Shown in pieces: positions 60,187-64,000 of a stretch of DNA of 64,000 nucleotides (position 1 is its first letter; every line of letters starts with the position of its first letter). The notes below the pieces were generated by a model. The model ran no database searches. It was not told the DNA's origin and worked only from the letters and a program-made list of their open reading frames with translations. Position numbers and translations under genes: made by a program. This DNA is from Gavia stellata (lineage: Eukaryota > Chordata > Aves > Gaviiformes > Gaviidae): assembly GCF_030936135.1 (NCBI RefSeq), contig NC_082618.1, forward strand, positions 9,273,034-9,337,033, given 5' to 3'.

Positions 60187-60853
60187 TGAAACAACGAAGT
60201 CGGTACCGAGCCCGCGATCGGGACGGTTTTCCGAGATGAATGACTCAATAACAACTAGTTTGTTATTAAGCAGGCATTCTTTAATACAGCGCTGGGCAGC
60301 ACTGGGGATTTGTCCACCACGAGTGCTCCAACAGGTTAGCAAAGCACCTCAGTTCATATACAGAAAAATCATACATATTCATCAGAATTCTAAAAAGGGC
60401 GGTCTTATGTGGATGAGTTCCCGGAATTCATTTGCATAGTCCAAGCATGCGCAGTAAAATTAGGGTTAGGGTCTTTTCACCCTCCGGTGGTCGTTCATAG
60501 TCTTCCTCACACTGTCCGCTAGTTGAACTTCGGGTTTCCGTTGTCCATACATGGTCATGGAATTGGCTCATCCATCCTTTGGCCTCGGAATGTTACAAAA
60601 GGGTCAGTTTGAACTAGTTCTTTGGCGCTTATCTTGACACAAACGTCTCGAGTCCCTGTTATCAATGATATACTCAGGAGGCATAACGAGCTACCTCAAG
60701 GCCCATTTGATCTTGTCAGGAAGGGAGTTACCCGTCTTGAAACATCCTATTATCAACTCTGCTCAGCAAATAATTAAAACTATGCAAGTAAAGCTTTTAT
60801 GTAACACAGCAGGGTCTCAGCCAGGGACCGTCAGTGATTTAACCCTTCATTCA
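60187..60853 (-). repeat. 5' LTR of the provirus
   Basis: 667 bp, identical by eye to 54098-54764. As the 5' copy it would promote proviral transcription towards lower coordinates, against PPM1E. The likely polyadenylation signal is the minus strand of 60280-60285. Confidence 0.95.
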
Positions 60854-60857
60854 CTCC
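60854..60857. other. Target-site duplication, right
   Basis: CTCC, pairing with 54094-54097. Confidence 0.75.
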
Positions 60858-63800
60858 CTTCAGGTTTTAAATTACCATTCTGTCTTGGGAAAAGTGTGCA
60901 GATGTCCTTCTAAACCAGGCATAGTATGAACAATTTGGTGCAATAAATTAAAACAGAAGGTGAAAGCTCTTAAACTGGATTGTAAGGTAGTTCAGCTGAT
61001 CATCTTTCATTAGCAAAAGCTTGAAATATATCTAAGTGTTTTGCACCTATTTTTCCTGGGATGGGATGGAATATGACTATGAAGCTGTGACATTTACTCT
61101 GTAACTGTGCTAAGTTATTGGTATGATGACTGCACTAGTTTGGCCTTGCCACCATAAACGGGCTGGACTCCATAACATTGCCCTGACTGGAACAGTCCTA
61201 CAGCATCTCTCTCAGGTGTCGTGACTCAGGCTCATGAGCGCTGCAGTCTGAACACATTGACCTGGAGTTTGAGCTGACAACACAGGAATGGAGCTCTGTT
61301 TCAGTACAGCTCTGCTCTGTGTAGAGTCCGACCACAGCCCGCGCAATATGAATGATTACATTAGATGAAACTCAGATTAAACCAGCAGTCACGTGAAGGG
61401 ATGAGCACAGTGGAGGGAAACTACATCTCAGGGCTTGTGTTTTAAGAGTGCAGGAGTATGGTTAAGAGAATCTTTTGCAAAGTCTGTGTTTCCCTTTTGC
61501 CTGCTATCTCGCCTCCAAAGGAGTTAAGTAGATAAAGCACAGATTTTTTTTTTTTTTGTAGCCTGGAAGAAGTTTAGTGAAAGTGCAAAGGAGTGTATGT
61601 AAATTACCACAGGCTTCTTTTTGTGCTTTTTTTGAAAATGCCAAACAAGGAGTGTTAATGGTATTTTTATGATCTATTAAGCTCTGAAAATGTTCTCAGA
61701 ACTTATATAAACGTCTATCAGTAGCTCAAGTTTAAACACTAGCTCCTGAACCCTAAACCTTGTTTCTGCAAAATACCTATTAGCATTTTTTGAGCTACTT
61801 AATATTTGTTTCTTTATTTTCTGAAGTACAAAATATGCATAATTTTGGCAACCTTGGAGATTATATAGGTGTTATTTAATATACATCAATTGTTGTGTGT
61901 TGTGGAGTCTTAAGTATGTGAACTTAAAAACATAACACTACATGTTGGGAGAACCACAAACTAATTTAGAAATCGTCCAAAATATCTACACATATATAGC
62001 ACTGTTCATTATCATCTTAAAAATATGTAGGTAGAAGGATGTTCCCTAGTAAAATGTTTTGGGGGAAGTGTTGAATTTTGGATTTGCCTTGTGAAGGGGT
62101 GCAAGACCATACAACGTATCCACGAGATTGCTGTTCCTTCACAAGTGCATTCAAGTGACTTTTTAAAACAATATAAACTCTTAATTGTTCCTCAAAGAGC
62201 AGCTGTTCCATTCCTCTGATAATTTTTGTTACCCTTTTCTGTACTTTTTCTTGTTCATCTGTGTGTGTACGCGTTGGGAGAGGGGAGGGTGTAAGGAGAT
62301 CCAAATCAGAGATAGCATTCAAGTTGCACGCACACTCAGGGTTTATAAAACAGTATAACAACATTCCTGTTTCTAGTAATTACTACCGTTCTATTTGCTT
62401 TATTTTCCTTCAGTGAAGAGTAAGCTGGCTTTTTAATAGACCTATTTATTTTTAACTTACAAGATGTTTCTCCCAAGTGGTAATAGTCAGTTCAGAGCCC
62501 ACTGTTTTGTATGTGAATTTAGGATGGACAGTTTTTTCCCCATATGCATCCCTTTACGTTCATCTAGAGTATAATTTTGCCTGCCATTTTGCCACCATCA
62601 CCCAATAGCATGACATTGTTGCAGCTAACATTATTCTATCATGAGTAAATATAATATTAAGACATGTAATTTAAGAGAAGGTGTATATAGCACTGTTTAA
62701 CTTTTAAATGCTTAACAGATCAAAATAATGAAAATAAATTGCTCCTGTGTTAAGTATAGGAGAATGCCCATGAATTTTAAACAACTGGCCTCAATTATCC
62801 TTCCTGCTGTGGTGCTTTCATTCAGATAAGCCTGCAGCAAAGCACTTGGCCTAAAGATGTTCATATGCTGTGGGCTCTCCATGGAAACAGTCTTAAACCG
62901 TAGAAAACAATTCAATTTTTAAAAGGCTGAATCTCCTTTCCAGTTGGCTCCTAAAATAACTTTTAGTTCAGTCTCACATGTGCTAATTGCAAGTTAACTA
63001 CGCAAAGGCTGAAGGATATTGTTAGAATAATTTTGAGGAGAAAGTTAGGGACAATGTTATAACCGTCATTTCACTTACACTTCAGCTGCTAGTGCTGCCT
63101 TAAAGAATGATCTGTTCCTTCACCACTGATTTTTAATGTCATGGCCCTTTTGGAAAGGTGAGGATTATGAGCTTTATTAAACTCATATTGTGGAATCCTG
63201 CCGTTAGTTAACCTTTCGCATTTTTTTTCAGATGCAGAAATTATAGTTAAGGTTCCTTTTATTTCAAGCTCTTTTGACAGCTGGTGGTCTGGATGTGAAC
63301 AACCTTGTTTGTATTTCCCTGTTCTCTCCAGACAAAACCAATTTTTCTAAAAGGCATAGGAAAGAGAAAGAATCACCATTTTGATTTAGCCATAATTAGC
63401 CTGAATATTAAGCCCAGCAGATGTTTTCAATAGGTATTAAAATTAAATTTGTATTATAAGATAACTTGGAACTGAGTACCAGTTTGTTTTGCATCCTTTT
63501 TTCCTCCATAGCTCTCACATAGTAAATTTTCCTTGAAAAAAGGTTGTATATAAGAAAACAAACCAAATTATTCTGACCATATGTCAGGGATACCCAGCAA
63601 AGTATATTTTGCAAACATGACAGCTTGATCCAAAAGACATTAAAAAGTCTTTCCTGCTTTAGTAATTTTAGGTAGTGAGTACTATTGTGAACAAATTAGA
63701 CATTTTACTGATATGCTGATGACATACAAAACCCCCACTATTCACAGGGTTGGGAACTGGGACAAAAAGATAAGTCAAGACTTTCCTGAATGAATGCCAA

Positions 63801-64000
63801 ATCCTTTGTGAACTGTCTGAAATGCCACTAGTGAAATGCCTACATTATGTTGATTCCTTATCACTAAAAGAAACAGCAAATGCTAGACAATTGCTCCAGT
63901 CGTGTTGCCGTGACATGACCTCCTTTGGGTAAATTATTATCTCCTTTTGGAATCAAAATTATTTTTATCTTAATTTTCAAGGGTCCACCTTATTTTAGTC
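60858..64000 (+). other. PPM1E intron 1, right part
   Basis: AT-rich intron continuing to the window edge. Besides one CR1-like relic and a T run near 61,545-61,558, I see no exon or RNA gene. PPM1E exon 2 is not reached. Confidence 0.65.
62110..62265. repeat. CR1-like LINE relic
   Basis: The phrase CCTCAAAGAGCAGCTGTTCC followed by CATTCCTCTGATAATTTTTG and TTACCCTTTTCTGTAC resembles the CR1 consensus text 'ccattcctctgatcatctttgtggccctcctctggac'. It is diverged and truncated. Confidence 0.55.

Larger units (their letters stand above)
54098..60853 (-). mobile_element. Endogenous gammaretrovirus-like provirus, internally deleted
   Basis: This 6,756-bp provirus lies on the minus strand, antisense in PPM1E intron 1. 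In its own direction the order is 5' LTR (60187-60853), tRNA-Arg-type primer site, leader, broken gag, protease, RT-RNase H fused to an Env-like C-terminal part, polypurine tract and 3' LTR (54098-54764). The LTRs are equal in length and identical by eye, and a 4-bp CTCC duplication flanks them, so insertion was recent. Gag and pro share a frame with UGA between them, as in gammaretroviruses. Matrix has a stop, the N-terminal capsid half is gone, a 38-base A tract shifts the frame before RT, and integrase is almost wholly missing. It cannot encode a complete set of proteins. Confidence 0.95.

Noticed and set aside
1-64000. CRISPR arrays, phage or bacterial-type systems
   Set aside because: Spliced vertebrate genes and retroelements explain the window. 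No regularly spaced short repeats were seen.

Overview
The window looks like nuclear DNA from a bird. Compact introns, CpG-island promoters, old CR1 and MIR-like repeat relics and the gene order TEX14 - RAD51C - PPM1E all fit; a non-avian reptile cannot be excluded from sequence alone. Gene identities rest on reading exons by eye and on remembered vertebrate protein families. No search was run.

Layout. (1) 1-4,680 is a GC-rich tandem array of three 213-nt U3 small nucleolar RNA genes, all on the minus strand. Each has an octamer enhancer about 213 bp upstream and a 3'-box-like end signal. (2) 5,317-5,470 (minus) is the first coding exon of TEX14, so the U3 array probably lies in a TEX14 intron. 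(3) About 5,560-6,500 is a CpG-rich divergent promoter shared by TEX14 and RAD51C. (4) 6,244-24,778 (plus) is a complete RAD51C gene of nine coding exons. Exons 2-8 have the same lengths as I recall for human, and all junctions are GT-AG. It encodes 366 residues with Walker A, Walker B and a C-terminal basic signal. (5) 24,979-33,640 is AT-rich intergenic sequence. (6) 33,640-35,300 is the PPM1E CpG island with coding exon 1 (34,560-34,924, plus). The rest of the window is inside PPM1E intron 1, which runs off the right edge.

The main accessory element is an endogenous retrovirus at 54,098-60,853, antisense inside PPM1E intron 1. Its two 667-bp LTRs show no difference by eye, and a 4-bp target duplication (CTCC) flanks it, so it is very young. 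Gag and Pol look gammaretroviral: one zinc knuckle, and gag and pro in the same frame separated by UGA. The primer-binding site matches tRNA-Arg. The provirus is nevertheless defective: stop codon in matrix, missing N-terminal capsid half, a 38-nt A tract at the pro/RT boundary, and loss of nearly all integrase with the start of env. That last deletion fuses reverse transcriptase/RNase H in frame to an Env-like C-terminal part. Identical LTRs on such a deleted body suggest copying by proteins supplied in trans.

Functionally the window joins homologous recombination (RAD51C), germ-cell bridges (TEX14), a neuronal/nuclear PP2C phosphatase (PPM1E) and ribosome biogenesis (U3). I see no CRISPR, operon or other prokaryote-type system. 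The best candidates for new biology are the U3 array in its TEX14 setting and the deleted, recently mobile provirus.
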